A program made the translations under genes and the position numbers. The notes under the pieces were generated by a model. That model was not told the DNA's origin and did not search any database. It saw only the letters and a list, made by a program, of their open reading frames with translations. A DNA stretch of 64,000 nucleotides from Macrolepiota albuminosa (lineage: Eukaryota > Basidiomycota > Agaricomycetes > Agaricales > Agaricaceae). The DNA lies in assembly GCA_027475525.1 (NCBI GenBank), contig JAMWFC010000079.1, forward strand, positions 372,001-436,000. Direction: 5' to 3'. Positions 36,204 to 47,143 of the stretch are shown piece after piece; the first letter of the stretch is position 1, and each line of letters opens with the position of its first letter.

Positions 36204-37133
36204 ATGCCAGTACTGGTTAGAGACCCCAACGAGGCGGTACAACCTGATTTCGCGTCCGACGACTACCAGGCAGCCAGGCAAGCGCTGGTCAGCGAAAACA
36301 CGACGGAGGAAGCGGCCATAGCTCTCCTAACTAGCGCATGGCGTGCAAATAACGCAGCGGAGAGAGAAATGTGGGAACGGCAGATAAGAGAGGAGGGGCA
36401 GGCCACGAGAGACAGGGAAAGGCAAGCGAGGGAGGAAGACGAGAGGAGGGCCGAGGCCAGACGTGAGGAAGAGGAGGCAGCGAAGATGGACGAGATGAAG
36501 AAGCACAAGTCCAAATACACCGAGCTCTCCCTGGCACCCCCTCCGATGACACCACCGGAGATCCTACCACACTACGCGACGTCCAGGCTACAGAAGGGTC
36601 TGTACGTCGAGATGTGGTACTTCACCAACGAAGGACTGGACTATGCAGTTAAGACCTCCGCCACAGTGGACGAGAACGCGCTGGTGCAAACTGTGGATGG
36701 GGAAGGAAACGCGATATGGACCACGGCGACAGCCTCCAAAGGAGCGAAGTCTGCGGTAGACGACAGGAATCTAACATGGGAACAGCTCATGGTAGCAATA
36801 CCGAGGTTCCTGGACGCGATACATGCAGCCGGGTGGACAAGTCAGAGACAAGAAATGATGGCAAACATGTTCATGAGGCTGCAAGCCCATCCGTATCGGT
36901 CAAGCAGAGACACGATAGACAAGGCGGCACTATTGAGGTACCTGGCTGAGCAAAGGAGATTGTGGCACCAAGCAATTGAAGCAGGCACTGGAGCCTGGAA
37001 CATCGGGATCCTGAGCGAGACGCTTCTGAGAGCTGCGAACGAGACAGTGCGGAAGGAACAGAGGGACAGAGAGGACGCGGAGAGAATCAGACTCGTAAGC
37101 ACTGCCAGGTCAGACCATGGGATCGCACACTAA
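36204..37133 (+). CDS. Gag-like ORF1 of the tyrosine-recombinase retrotransposon
   Basis: 309 codons from ATG 36204 to TAA 37131-37133. Residues about 50-105 are extremely Glu/Arg/Lys-rich and should form a coiled coil. The rest looks helical (LTWEQLMVAIPRFLDAIHAAG), as in structural Gag proteins. A good donor (GTAAGC at 37096) near the end, with an acceptor at about 37230, could splice the frame into the next ORF, which carries a Ser/Arg stretch and a zinc knuckle. Alternatively the two are separate proteins. Confidence 0.8.
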   Translation: MPVLVRDPNEAVQPDFASDDYQAARQALVSENTTEEAAIALLTSAWRANNAAEREMWERQIREEGQATRDRERQAREEDERRAEARREEEEAAKMDEMKKHKSKYTELSLAPPPMTPPEILPHYATSRLQKGLYVEMWYFTNEGLDYAVKTSATVDENALVQTVDGEGNAIWTTATASKGAKSAVDDRNLTWEQLMVAIPRFLDAIHAAGWTSQRQEMMANMFMRLQAHPYRSSRDTIDKAALLRYLAEQRRLWHQAIEAGTGAWNIGILSETLLRAANETVRKEQRDREDAERIRLVSTARSDHGIAH

Positions 37134-37192
37134 CTGCTTCGTCTCTCAATTTCTACGCACATATCACATTTCATACAAAAACAACGAATCGA

Positions 37193-37714
37193 ATGTTCGT
37201 GCAACACGTGCTGACCGGTATTGCGGCTGAGCAGTTCGAAAAGCAGGTAGCAGACCTGTCTACCATGCAGAAGGGTTTCAACAAACGTGGATCTCGACGT
37301 TCGGAAGCCAGGAGACAGAGATCGAGGAGCCCGCGGCGCTCCAGGTCGCCTCCACGGAGAAGGTGGAGTAATGATGCTCGAGACAGAGCAAGGCGAGATG
37401 AGCGCCACGAAACAGCGCACAGGGGTTTTTGCAAGGGCGCAGGGAAAAAGCTCGCCGCCTGCGCCGTCTGTCTCAGCCGTCACCCACACAACATCTCGGA
37501 ATGCAGCGAGGAGCGCACCTGGGACAACAAGTACGACACCATCGCACAGCGCAAGGACAAAAGCCTCGTCATGCGAGATGGAAACGCTGTCTGCTTGGAT
37601 TGGCAGAGAGAGAAAGGGTGTGCAGCAAAAAGTCACGACAGCAAGCACGTTTGCTCAGGGTGTGGGAGTGCCGAGCACGGAGCACAGAGCTGTCCTCGCA
37701 CAGAGGGGCCTTAA
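37193..37714 (+). CDS. Zinc-knuckle nucleocapsid-like ORF2 of the retrotransposon
   Basis: A 173-codon frame with an SR-rich stretch (RSRSPRRSRSPPRRR) followed by two Cys/His clusters. The second is a canonical CX2CX4HX4C knuckle, CSGCGSAEHGAQSC, just before the stop at 37712-37714. It overlaps the upstream end of the RT frame, so RT may be reached by a frameshift near 37710. It should bind the element RNA as the C-terminal part of Gag. Confidence 0.78.
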   Translation: MFVQHVLTGIAAEQFEKQVADLSTMQKGFNKRGSRRSEARRQRSRSPRRSRSPPRRRWSNDARDRARRDERHETAHRGFCKGAGKKLAACAVCLSRHPHNISECSEERTWDNKYDTIAQRKDKSLVMRDGNAVCLDWQREKGCAAKSHDSKHVCSGCGSAEHGAQSCPRTEGP

Positions 37715-39683
37715 GGCCTGCACTCCATACAACCCGGAAGCATGGGTCAGGCACCTACAAAAAGCGGGGCTCCTGCACAAATATGGCGACGTGGCAGAGG
37801 GACTGCGAGACGGATTTGTCCTGGGATTCCCAGAGATTGGGTCGACCAGTACACCACCAAACACAGCTTCCGTGCAAGAGCACAAAGACGAATTTGATGA
37901 GATCGTGTGCAAAGAGATACAAAAGGGTCGATATGTGGGACCAATGGGGAGGAAAGAAATTGAAGGAATACTTGGACCATTCCAATCCTCCCCGTTTTCC
38001 ATCATTCCCAAGGCAGGGAAAGCAGGAAGGTTCAGGATCATTCAAAACTTATCATTCTCATCAACGACCTACGTCAATCAGTCCATCAACTCACACATCG
38101 ATCCGGACAATTTCCCATGCACATGGGGAACGTTCACGGCGGTTGCACAGCTGGTCGTAACGCTCCCTCCAGGGTCGCAGGCAGCGGTGCGGGATGTGGC
38201 AGAAGCATATAGAACAATCCCATTGCACAGGTCGCAATGGCCCGCGGTGGTGGTCAGAACGGGAGATGACCAGTACTGTGTGGACACATGCCTTTGTTTT
38301 GGGGCAACTCCATCGTCAGGAGGCTATGGACGCGTGGCAGACGCAGCGCTTGATATCATGCGCCACCGGGGCATCGGACCGGCAACACGGTGGGTCGATG
38401 ACCACCTCTTCATATGGATCAGGAGAGAGCATGTTGGGCTTTACAATAGGAGGAGACAGGAATGGAGAGCAGACATCGAGAAGAGGGGCGAGATCCGGGA
38501 AGGAGGGAGGCTATGGTACGGAGGAAAAGTTTATGATGATGGCACCGTACAAGAGTTTACAGAAGATTGCCGGTTCGACATCGGAATTTTGGCAGGCACT
38601 CAGATGGAGTTCCCCGAAGATCAAGAGTTCTCTTACAACCTCACGCACATTGACCAAATATCGGAGGAATTGGGAATTCCATGGGAAGCTTCCAAGGACA
38701 GACCCTTCAGCTCGAAAAACACATACATTGGCTTGGAGTGGAATTTGGCGGAGCAGTCGGTTGCGCTGTCAGAGGAGAAGGTGGAAAAGTACCTACAAAC
38801 TATTGCAGAGTGGAGGAAAAAGGACACCTTTTGCCTCCGAGATGTTCAGAAGCTACATGGCAAGCTCCTGCATGCCTCCTTGGTACACCCTGATGGCAGG
38901 GCTTATCTCACAGCCCTTGAGGCAATGCTCCCAGGTGCCATTGATAGTCCGTTCGCTTTACGACATCAGACGAGAGGAGTACTACAGGACCTTGATTGGT
39001 GGGAGGTCAAGCTACGGTCTCGGAAGCGAAGAGCAGTCCCAAGTCCAGTCGAACTACATGACTTCGGAGCCTTCTCGGATGCAAGCTCAGGCGTCGGCGT
39101 CGCCATCGTACTCGGAGACCACTGGAGAGCTTGGAGGCTGCTACCCGGTTGGCAGACCAGAGGAGGAAAGCGAGATATCCAATGGGCAGAGGCCATTGGG
39201 TTCGAACTCCTGGTACGAGCAACAGTGGCGGCAACAGAGGAAGGAACGTCTGTCAAGCTGTATGGAGACAACCGAGGAGTCGTGGAAGGATGGTGGAATG
39301 GAAGGAGCCGCAACAAAGCCGTCAATGCGGTTTTTCGCAGAGTCCATGAGTTTCTGGGGCGAGAGGGGCGAGCGGGAAGTGTCTACACAGCGTACGTTCC
39401 GAGCGCATACAACCCCGCAGATCAAACGTCAAGGGGGATTTATCCCCCGAGGTCAAAGCTCCTTCCTCCAATCTCCCTGCAGGGAATCGACGAGGACCTC
39501 CTTGTTGATGCGACAGAGGATTTCACTCCCACCGAGATTCGGGCTCTACGGGAGGGTAAGCGCGACGAGCCCAGAGCGAGACCCTCAAGGCAAGAGTCAA
39601 GGGAGCGAGCAGCAAGACGAAGGTTCAACGACAGAGCATTTCACGAGACAAGACCGCGGCTCTTTGGTGACTGGGATGTCTGA
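37710..39683 (+). CDS. Reverse transcriptase / RNase H of the tyrosine-recombinase retrotransposon
   Basis: The frame is open from 37287, but recognisable sequence starts near 37710 (YNPEAWVRHLQKAGLL), just where ORF2 stops. RT blocks are FSIIPKAGKAGRFRIIQNLS, VRDVAEAYRTIPLH, the active site RWVDDHLF (VDD, at about 38387-38410) and SSKNTYIGLEW. RNase H follows: FSDASSGVGVAIVLG (Asp), WAEAIGFELLV (Glu), LYGDNRGVVEGW (Asp) and YNPADQTSRG (Asp). The catalytic set looks complete. The stop at 39681-39683 overlaps the next start. Confidence 0.9.
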   Translation, partial: LKACTPYNPEAWVRHLQKAGLLHKYGDVAEGLRDGFVLGFPEIGSTSTPPNTASVQEHKDEFDEIVCKEIQKGRYVGPMGRKEIEGILGPFQSSPFSIIPKAGKAGRFRIIQNLSFSSTTYVNQSINSHIDPDNFPCTWGTFTAVAQLVVTLPPGSQAAVRDVAEAYRTIPLHRSQWPAVVVRTGDDQYCVDTCLCFGATPSSGGYGRVADAALDIMRHRGIGPATRWVDDHLFIWIRREHVGLYNRRRQEWRADIEKRGEIREGGRLWYGGKVYDDGTVQEFTEDCRFDIGILAGTQMEFPEDQEFSYNLTHIDQISEELGIPWEASKDRPFSSKNTYIGLEWNLAEQSVALSEEKVEKYLQTIAEWRKKDTFCLRDVQKLHGKLLHASLVHPDGRAYLTALEAMLPGAIDSPFALRHQTRGVLQDLDWWEVKLRSRKRRAVPSPVELHDFGAFSDASSGVGVAIVLGDHWRAWRLLPGWQTRGGKRDIQWAEAIGFELLVRATVAATEEGTSVKLYGDNRGVVEGWWNGRSRNKAVNAVFRRVHEFLGREGRAGSVYTAYVPSAYNPADQTSRGIYPPRSKLLPPISLQGIDEDLLVDATEDFTPTEIRALREGKRDEPRARPSRQESRERAARRRFNDRAFHETRPRLFGDWDV

Positions 39684-40869
39684 GGCAAAGTCACGCTTTG
39701 GAGCACCGCTTCCTGCAGCCACATCGGGGGGACGCCCGAGACCATACAAGCCGGGACTAATGCCAGTCGCATCACACCGGCGACCCCATTGTCTCGCAAA
39801 AGATAGGCTGGTCCTATGGACTCCGACCACGAGCAGACAGAGCGATGGGGGACTGGCAGTGACAGTAAGAGACCTCGAGAGGGTACTGACAGTGATGTCA
39901 GCCTCGTTGTCGGAGAGTACAAGGGGGACGTATGGAGCTGGACTTCTCACGTTCCACGTCTTCTGTGATGCGCGAGGGGTGGCAGAGGAAGACAGATGTC
40001 CGGCCCACCCCTCCCTGATATTGACCTTCATCGCGGCGTGCGCCGGGACCTACTCGGGAGCAGCCCTGGCAAACTACGTCTTCGGCATCCAAGCGTGGCA
40101 CTTGCTGCACGGCGTGCCATGGACGGCGACGAGTGTGGAGATCCAGGCAGCGTTGGACGGAGCAACAAGGTTAGCGCCGCCAGAATCCAAGAGGCCAAAA
40201 AGAGATCCATTCACAGTGGAGATTATAGAAAAGCTGTGCGGAGGACTGAAGACTGACGAACCACTTGATGCAGCAGTCAATGCATGCCTAAAAGTAGCTT
40301 TCTTCGGCATGGCAAGGATAGGAGAGCTGGTACTACCAAACCAGAAGGCGTTCAACCCGACGAAGCACGTGAAGAGAAGTGATGTCACGGAAGGGGAGGA
40401 TCGAGGAGGGAACAAGGTGACAGTAGTGTTTATACCCTGGACGAAGATGGCGCCAGAAGGAGAGGACATATACTTCGCAAGACAAAGCGGCTCCATCGAC
40501 CCATCGGAAGCTCTGCAAAACCACCTGCGAGTGAATAATCTGTCCGGTGACAAGCACCTTTTCGCGTACAGGACCAGAGGTGGCAGCAAGCCACTCACGA
40601 GAACGACGTTCTCAAAAAGGCTAAACGAGATAGCCAAAGGTTTGGACATTCAACACTTAAGGTTCCACGGGATTCGGATTGGTTCCGTGTTGGAGTACCT
40701 ATTGCGGGGGATACCGTTAGAAGTCGTGAAGGTAATGGGGCGCTGGAGTAGTGACGCCTTCGCGCTGTACCTAAGGAAACATGCGGTGGTGCTAGCCAGA
40801 TACGTGCAGGACCCAAGAACGATGGAGGAGATATCAAGGATAACGGTCACCTTGCCTCCCGTTCGCTGA
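39676..40869 (+). CDS. Tyrosine recombinase of the retrotransposon
   Basis: 397 codons starting at ATG 39676, which overlaps the RT stop as ATGTCTGA, and ending at TGA 40867-40869. The N-terminal SAM-like region has SESTRGTYGAGLLTFHVFC. The catalytic residues of the phage-integrase fold are visible: Arg in GMARIGELV, the HGIR box (HxxR) in LRFHGIRIGSV, Trp in MGRWSS, and the Tyr nucleophile in FALYLRKH. The enzyme would integrate a circular DNA copy without a target-site duplication. The close overlap suggests reinitiation or a shared transcript. Confidence 0.93.
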   Translation: MSEAKSRFGAPLPAATSGGRPRPYKPGLMPVASHRRPHCLAKDRLVLWTPTTSRQSDGGLAVTVRDLERVLTVMSASLSESTRGTYGAGLLTFHVFCDARGVAEEDRCPAHPSLILTFIAACAGTYSGAALANYVFGIQAWHLLHGVPWTATSVEIQAALDGATRLAPPESKRPKRDPFTVEIIEKLCGGLKTDEPLDAAVNACLKVAFFGMARIGELVLPNQKAFNPTKHVKRSDVTEGEDRGGNKVTVVFIPWTKMAPEGEDIYFARQSGSIDPSEALQNHLRVNNLSGDKHLFAYRTRGGSKPLTRTTFSKRLNEIAKGLDIQHLRFHGIRIGSVLEYLLRGIPLEVVKVMGRWSSDAFALYLRKHAVVLARYVQDPRTMEEISRITVTLPPVR

Positions 40870-40885
40870 GGTGAGCACCACTCCT

Positions 40886-40977
40886 GACTCGTGGGGGTCC
40901 GCGCTTCGCTTGACGCGTCGCGGGCTCCTAACCAAATGGGAATCGAAACTCACGCGGACCACCTACAGACACGAGTC
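40886..40977. repeat. Inverted repeat right of the recombinase gene
   Basis: gactcgtg (40886-40893) pairs with cacgagtc (40970-40977), and ggtccgcg (40896-40903) with cgcggacc (40953-40960). This makes a nested stem just downstream of the recombinase stop. Confidence 0.8.
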
Positions 40978-40990
40978 GGAAATTCGAGCC

Positions 40991-41010
40991 AAGGGTCCTA
41001 GCGGACCCTT
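40991..41010. repeat. Perfect hairpin near the right end of the retroelement
   Basis: An 8-bp stem aagggtcc / ggaccctt with a 4-base loop. Confidence 0.85.
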
Positions 41011-41060
41011 CCCCCAAAATACTGTTATTATAGTAGTAAAGAACTAGTGACAAAATCGTA

Positions 41061-41532
41061 CGGTCGAGATAGAATAGAAAAACGAGACACAGGTTTCGAG
41101 GTTTTTGGATGTACGCACCTCGAGCGTTGGAACACATAGACAATACAATGGTATGTAGTGAGATTGGTTTAAGCATGTGGATAAATTGTTACGTAATCAA
41201 CCCCCATCGGAACCAGAGTCCTTACTTACCAAAGGTATTGGCGACGTTTCATTCTTTTCAGTATCAAGGAAAGGCGACGGAGCACGCTTGTAAGGTAAAA
41301 CAGTTGGCCTTTGTGAAAGGTGCCCACGGACAATACATTGCAGCTCGTTTGGAAAGGATAGACCCTTCGACATACCCTTGTTTAGTCTGATCTGTAGAGT
41401 GCCTCCAACGCACATGTTGTGGACTAGATGGTGCCGATAGGTGAAAAGAGAACTAAAGAGTGATAGTTGGCAACCGAAGTCTACTCGAGAAACCATATCA
41501 CAAAGACAAGAGGAATTTGGCGACAAAACCTT
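41061..41532. other. Spacer right of the retroelement
   Basis: Nothing recognised; the true right end of the element may lie here. Confidence 0.4.
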
Positions 41533-44500
41533 TTACATGCATAAGAAACGTCTCCAGCTCCTTTTCTCCTTTCCTGCCTTTATCGAACTGCCCCAATTTC
41601 CTGCGTCACAATCTTTCTCGGAAAGCTTCGAGCCATGAATAGTGGACCCATCCCAATTTTCCGAGATACGCGCAAAGTCGTTGGGAGAGAGTTCAGGCGC
41701 AATAGCCATCACAGCATATTCGCTCAGTGAAAGCGACCCAGCGTCATTGGTGTCAATATTGGCGATCTTCAGAATGAAACTTGTCAATATACCGAAAGCT
41801 GTCCTCAAGGTTAACCATTACTTCATTGATTGGGTTCAAAACGTCGGTGCCTCCAACTTGAGTTACAGGTGGCCAGACACCAACAGTATTGGCGTTGATG
41901 ATATCCCAAGCGGCCTGCTTCAGTGTCGTGTCATTTAACCGCTCACCTGAAGTCGCAATAAGGTATAGTATCGTTACAATCAAAAGTACACACCTGCGTA
42001 ACATTGAAGCTTGGCGTATAGCTGAAAACGGTATGTGTGTGTGTGACTGAGTGAGATTGTCGATAACGATGGCAATGAAACCTCACCTGATCGAAACCTC
42101 CGCTGTTGAAGCTGATACCATATCGTGCCATTTTACTGTGCATCGCAGATTGAGTAATTGAAATTGGACCCCTTGCGACAGAAGTGATGCTTACTCCGCA
42201 TTCGAGGCGTTGTAAAGTCTACAGAAGTCCAGCCAGGCAGCATCAAAGGCTGGTTCATCAGTGATGATGTCCATGAGCTCCATAAGAAACTCGCCGCCTC
42301 CAAAGAGCATCGTTAAGTGATATCTGAGTACCCTTACATTAAGAACAGTAGTGTTGACGTCAGAGGAGATACGCACGAGCCTGTGCCTGGGCTTCCTTCG
42401 TCAACGAGATGGGCAGTGTCTGCATTCCAACCGACGGCAGCCCCATTCCCAGTGAAGAAACCAAATTTAAAACCTCCGATGTCGGTCTACACATTCAACG
42501 CGATGAGGGAGTCTGAATCAAACAAGTCTTACCATGCCAATTTTGATGCGATCCCTCCACTTGGTGTCGTTCTGTGTTTCTAGAGTAAGTTAGTTACGTA
42601 GACAAAGCGAGGACAACGCACTGTACGTTCCCATTTTGTAAACCAATTACCGGCTAGTGTAGTCCAGTCGGGTCCAATACGAAGACGTCCAGGACCGGCT
42701 GGGTCAGGTGGAGGCAGAACCTTCCTAAGAGGATCCCAAACCATAATGGTTTGATCTGCCGCAAGAGTATAGTCCATCAGATCACCCATGAGTTCGTCAG
42801 CTGACAAAAAGTAAGAAGTCTAGTTATACCAAGAAACGATAATGTAACGTACTAGTTAGGTAGTAATATGGTCTTCTCAAAGTGCTACCCGCTACACGAG
42901 CCTCTTTTGCACCATCTCCCCAATGAGAGGCATTATGTCGATTTCCGATGCCAGCATATGGGCCAGTGTGGTTTGAGTCGACTTCAGCAAGGTGACGTGT
43001 CAGTGCATGGGCAATGCGATAGAGATCCGCGCGTCCAGTACGGAGGAAAGACATCCAGAGCCAAAGATCAGTTCCTGGAATACAATCAATTGTCAGCTCG
43101 ATGACCTTGAAATGTATCATCCTGAGCTAACCGAGTTCACCGTTGTCCCAAGCAAAGCCGCCAACATCATACCTCCAGCAATGGCGAGTTTGGTCATAGG
43201 TATGCATTACATCTCCGTAGTTCCAAAACCCGTAGAACTTCCTCTGTTCTATCTCCTAGAGAAGGACATTCTTTCGTAAAATGCCTTCAGATGATGAGCC
43301 ACCAGTCACGAACCGCTACGTAGAAGTCCAGGAGGTCACTCTTGCGTTTCTCGATGGTGGCCAATCCACTTCGAGACGTATCAGGAACATTCCTAAAGGG
43401 ATCCTATGGATATATGAGACAATAAGGCATAAACACAGACCAGCGTCCTCCGAACAACTTGTGTTCTGCGTAGAATGACGGACTAGCAACTATCTGAGGA
43501 ACCTTGGTCTACAGAAGAGTTTATGATACGAAGTCTTATCGAAAATAGGCAGCCATACGTGTATGTCAGACAGTTGGGCTAACACAGTCCGAGACGGTGT
43601 AGCGGGGAAGAGTTGTAGAACCGCTTCGTAAGAACGTCCGACACCTGTTGGGTCAGGGTTGGGGTCGCCAACATCTTCATACGCAAGGTCCAACTACGTT
43701 AGTACTAGTAGTCAGCCATCGATCAACTATATCTAAGTAGACATACTCCATGGGCTACAGTATCATAATGACGCATATCCATGGCTGGAGCCTGAGGATT
43801 TGATTGAGTCCCACCATCGAAGCGAAAGACAGTAGTAATACACACTCGTGGACTATACGCCCAGAGAGTAACCGTCGCTGTGCTAGTGGTCGCACCTCGT
43901 ATGTCTAAACCTCTAGGAGCGCCTTGCCAGAAATCTATTCACAGAGTTTAGGTCAACGATGTCCACGAGGTGCAGTGGAACAAGAGACCTTGAAGACCAA
44001 ACACAACGCTCCCGGCAGTTGCACCTCCCACGCATCCCAAGCCAGAAGCACGTGTACCAAATCCAGCATAAGGAATGAACGAAGCGGCTCTACCCGCATT
44101 TGTTCTCTTTGAAATTGTATAGTGTTCCGACGAAAGTTGATCCAGGGTGAAGTCGGACCATAGGGCAAGTTCACTGACAAAAGGCGTGATTGACGTGGGC
44201 CAGGTGGACGGGTCGGAAGTTGGGGTGCCCTCGAACTGCGGAGTTAGTACAGCAGCCGTAGCGTCACGCCTGAGCCCCGACATGACTAGAACAGGCTCTC
44301 CCCAGATTCCTCCATCTGCACTTACAAAACGGATGTGCCTGTTGTAAGGTTCATCGGAAAGAGGACTAGAAAAGCGTAAGCCCTCAAAAAATTAGTATAT
44401 CAGTACAGGGAACAAGAATAAACAAGGAGGCAATATTCACCATGCCCTTGATGAAATCCTTCGTCTGGTCTGCATCGTAGATAAAGAAATGAACCATTCT

Positions 44501-45302
44501 CAAAGTTGTGGCACCAGCCGCAACATAAAACCTGATCGTCCATGGTAGAAAGGGGGAGTGTCCTTGGGTGTATTTTCCGGTAATCTTAAATGCTCGTGAT
44601 TTAGTCATCGCTTATGGGATCATCGAGACCTATACCTTGATAACAGCACGGACAGGCCCACTTTGTTCGACTGCGACACTCTCAGTGCTTCCGGTTGTCT
44701 CTTTCACTGTAGGTCGTGAACCTGTGAGCTCAGGTTCATCGGGAGCATTCTGAACGTGTACAATGAGGATTCCATTGGAGACTTGAGTTTTTCCAGAGAG
44801 GGAAATGGAATTGATTAAGATGTTGCCTGACTTATTGAACACGGCTGAAAAGGGCACGGACCTCAAATCAAGGAGGCCAAGACTGCGAACTGAATACTAA
44901 CCTGAGAGCTTTCCTGTTGTCACAGTGATGGTGTCATCGCTGTCAACTACGGAGACGGGTGAAGAAGGTTCCGCAGGTGTGCTGGTTTGTAATGTCAGAG
45001 AGTCTGCAAGTCCGCCGTCCGCCGGAAGAGTGTGACCAGTCCACTTTAGGCTACCGTCTGGCCAACTAAAAAGGATTTGAATCACGCTGTGACATTTTTT
45101 TTTTTGAAAACTACTCACTAGGCTAAAGGCCACGTCTGAACTGGCACTGGTTGTCCGCCAGCAGTCAGACTAATTGGTGTGGTTTTGTCTATTTCACCCT
45201 GGTTCCATGGTACGCCAAACGATGTTCCAGTAGGTGTAGAGACCGGTGCTTTACCATCAAGCCATTTCAAGTCTACCGGATTAACCATCTCAACACTGGG
45301 TG
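41533..45302 (-). CDS. YetA/PcRGLX-like protein (exo-rhamnogalacturonan lyase-related)
   Basis: Many exons on the minus strand. The N-terminal RIFT-barrel region has TSFGVPWNQGEIDKTTPISL and VPVQTWPLAYWPDGSLKWTG, joined across an intron near 45122. The central beta-rich part includes VEQSGPVRAVIK, WTIRFYVAAGATTLRM and GVPSDFT-like segments, then DFWQGAPRGLDIRGA and APAMDMRHYDTVAHG. The C-terminal alpha/alpha toroid region has FYGFWNYGDVMHTYDQTRH (about 43180-43240), WRYDVGGFAWDNGEL, LWLWMSFLRTGRADLYR and IGNRHNASHWGDGAKEARV. This order matches the PcRGLX/YetA family, which includes PL26 pectin-side-chain lyases. It is probably secreted or vacuolar, but I could not find the signal-peptide exon. 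Both ends are approximate. Confidence 0.85.
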
Positions 45303-45637
45303 GGAGAAGACAATTACGAGGGACGTCCAGTTAAATACGATTGAAATTTTCTCATTGTTGCCAAAGATGGTGGCCTGATCCCACAGAGGCTCATGAGGAA
45401 ACCGAGATATAGCATGGGAGGCGCGCGTGGTCACTACTTCGGCACTCATGTGATGCGCCATTCGCATCGACAGAGTCCATATAGCTCCCATCACCAGAGG
45501 GACTTGTACATAGCATTCCGACATAAATACTTTTAACGGAAGGCAGCATATGTCGACTTCGCACAGAGCCCAGCCAGTGCCAGTCAGGGTTTATAACTTA
45601 GGCTTTTGAAAAGAGCAAACGATGAAAGACAGCGTGA

Positions 45638-47143
45638 ATGAAGTTAAACATTGTGGCAGTGCTAACCTGCGTTCACGTGAGAACCCTCTGGTTCGACTAC
45701 AATACGCGATACCCATTGTTGCAGTCTACGACTGGTAATGTCCTTCAATCCATATTATTATATCATGCCGAGTGCCCCATCAAGCAGTATAAACTCTCCA
45801 GAGTCCAGGTGACGAGTGCCAAGCCACCTTCTATGCCCGCCCGGTCCGTACCCGCTTGAGCTCCGGATAAGGTTGCGAAGAAAATGTCGACCGTTGGTGA
45901 TAATATATGATTCTTTTGATGTCCTTGTGAAGGACCGAGCAGATGGAGTGTACCTTTGCCATCGATCACTACCATTTCAACCTCTGCCCACTTTTTGATA
46001 GTAAGCTTGATGCTTTTGACATTATCATAGAGGAAGACACTCCTCCGACACGCACGAAACATGTCTACTCAGTCAACTTCAGCGGGCCGTTGAAAATGGA
46101 TGGTACCTTGCCGGCAGAGCTACAGGTGACGACTTTGGGAATCACCTACTATGCATCCTGACATGTTCTTCACTACTTTCAGTGTCCTGAAGGGACACGA
46201 ATCTGTCTAATTAGTGAGCAGAGCGACGATTCCAGCAGACTGAATTCGTGAGGCTGACTTTGATATGTAAAATATAGTTATCAATACACGAACAAATCAT
46301 CCCTCTGAGCCTTCCCGCATACTTCAAGTCATACCTGTTGCAGGCGAGGATCTCCTCCCAAAAGCCAAGATAGGAGCAAGAGAAGAAGGCTCTGAACACA
46401 GTGAGTGCATAAATTTTAGTACTCAAAGTGGATGTCTCAATCGATATTTTATAAATATTGAGTGCCTTTGCAACTGACGCTTCACGGCGGGCATTACAAG
46501 CACCTGCGCCAGAAGGCAACATTCTTCTTTCATTGTGACGAAAAAACACCAGAGGTACGACTGTCAAGGAGCAGCTTAGTCAATCACAACTCAACTCCGA
46601 ATCGCCACCAGCCCAGCCAGCCTATATATGAGTGGAAATTCAACGGGACTCACGCTTTTTCATGGAGATCTAGACATGCATGTCACAAACTTCTCAGCAA
46701 GCCACAGCCACAGCCATTACCAGACCAAGACCCACCCCAGGTGCCTCCAAGAGATCCTGATTCCGAGGTAGATGACGATCGAGAATACTATCCGTCATCA
46801 TGGTTTCATTTCATGTTTACACTCTTTTGGATCGTCATGTAAGTGACTATCCCTCCTCCTTCCAGAGCTCATCTTGTCTAGAATTTTGTTCCTCGTACGT
46901 CTTTTGTGGTTGCAAGTCCACCGAAGATATAACCGCGGTCGTAGGTCATATATATCCATGGGTCAACCGAGGTCGCCGTTTCCATCAACACGGCTGCTGT
47001 CGCGGCTATTCTTGTACAGGGAAGCCAAAAGGTCAAGTGGGGTTGAAACACACCACAGGGCATCTCCTGACTCCGAGGAAGAAGTGTCCCTCACACCACA
47101 ATCGATTGCGTCTTCAAAGGCCGGACAATATGGAGGCTTGTAA
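45638..47143 (+). CDS. ATG27: ATG27-like type I membrane protein (autophagy-related, mannose-6-phosphate-receptor fold)
   Basis: The luminal blocks of Atg27 occur in order: ECTFAIDHYHFNLCPLF (from 45946), EEDTPPTRTKHVYSVNFSG, QCPEGTRICLI (exon 46183-46213 or slightly longer), and RILQVIPVAGED near 46330. LHGGHYKHLRQKATFFFHCD follows (about 46470-46535), and then EWKFNGTHAFSWRSRHAC. After a Pro/Gln spacer comes a membrane segment, SSWFHFMFTLFWIVM, and a short basic cytosolic tail ending at 47143. Atg27 cycles Atg9 vesicles in yeast autophagy. The start is uncertain: the ATG at 45638 could encode a signal peptide, but the exon linking it to 45943 was not resolved. It is divergent from the YetA-like gene. 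Confidence 0.7.

Larger units (their letters stand above)
36001..41060 (+). mobile_element. Tyrosine-recombinase retrotransposon (DIRS/Ngaro-like), nearly intact
   Basis: Three consecutive modules lie on the plus strand: a coiled-coil gag-like ORF with a zinc-knuckle ORF, RT plus RNase H, and a tyrosine recombinase. This replaces the integrase of LTR elements and defines the DIRS order. No LTRs were found. The ends carry hairpin-forming sequence (36024-36060; 40886-40977; 40991-41010), as expected for elements with inverted or split repeats. Long open frames suggest a recent insertion. The boundaries are approximate because the split or inverted terminal repeats could not be resolved by eye. 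Confidence 0.88.

Noticed and set aside
38194..39675. First half of the 891-codon frame that contains the recombinase
   Set aside because: It overlaps the clear RT/RNase H frame and reads as a shadow; recombinase sequence begins at about 39676.
46000..46018. Potential 30-nt intron in the ATG27-like gene
   Set aside because: The frame is open through it and the length is below the normal intron minimum here.
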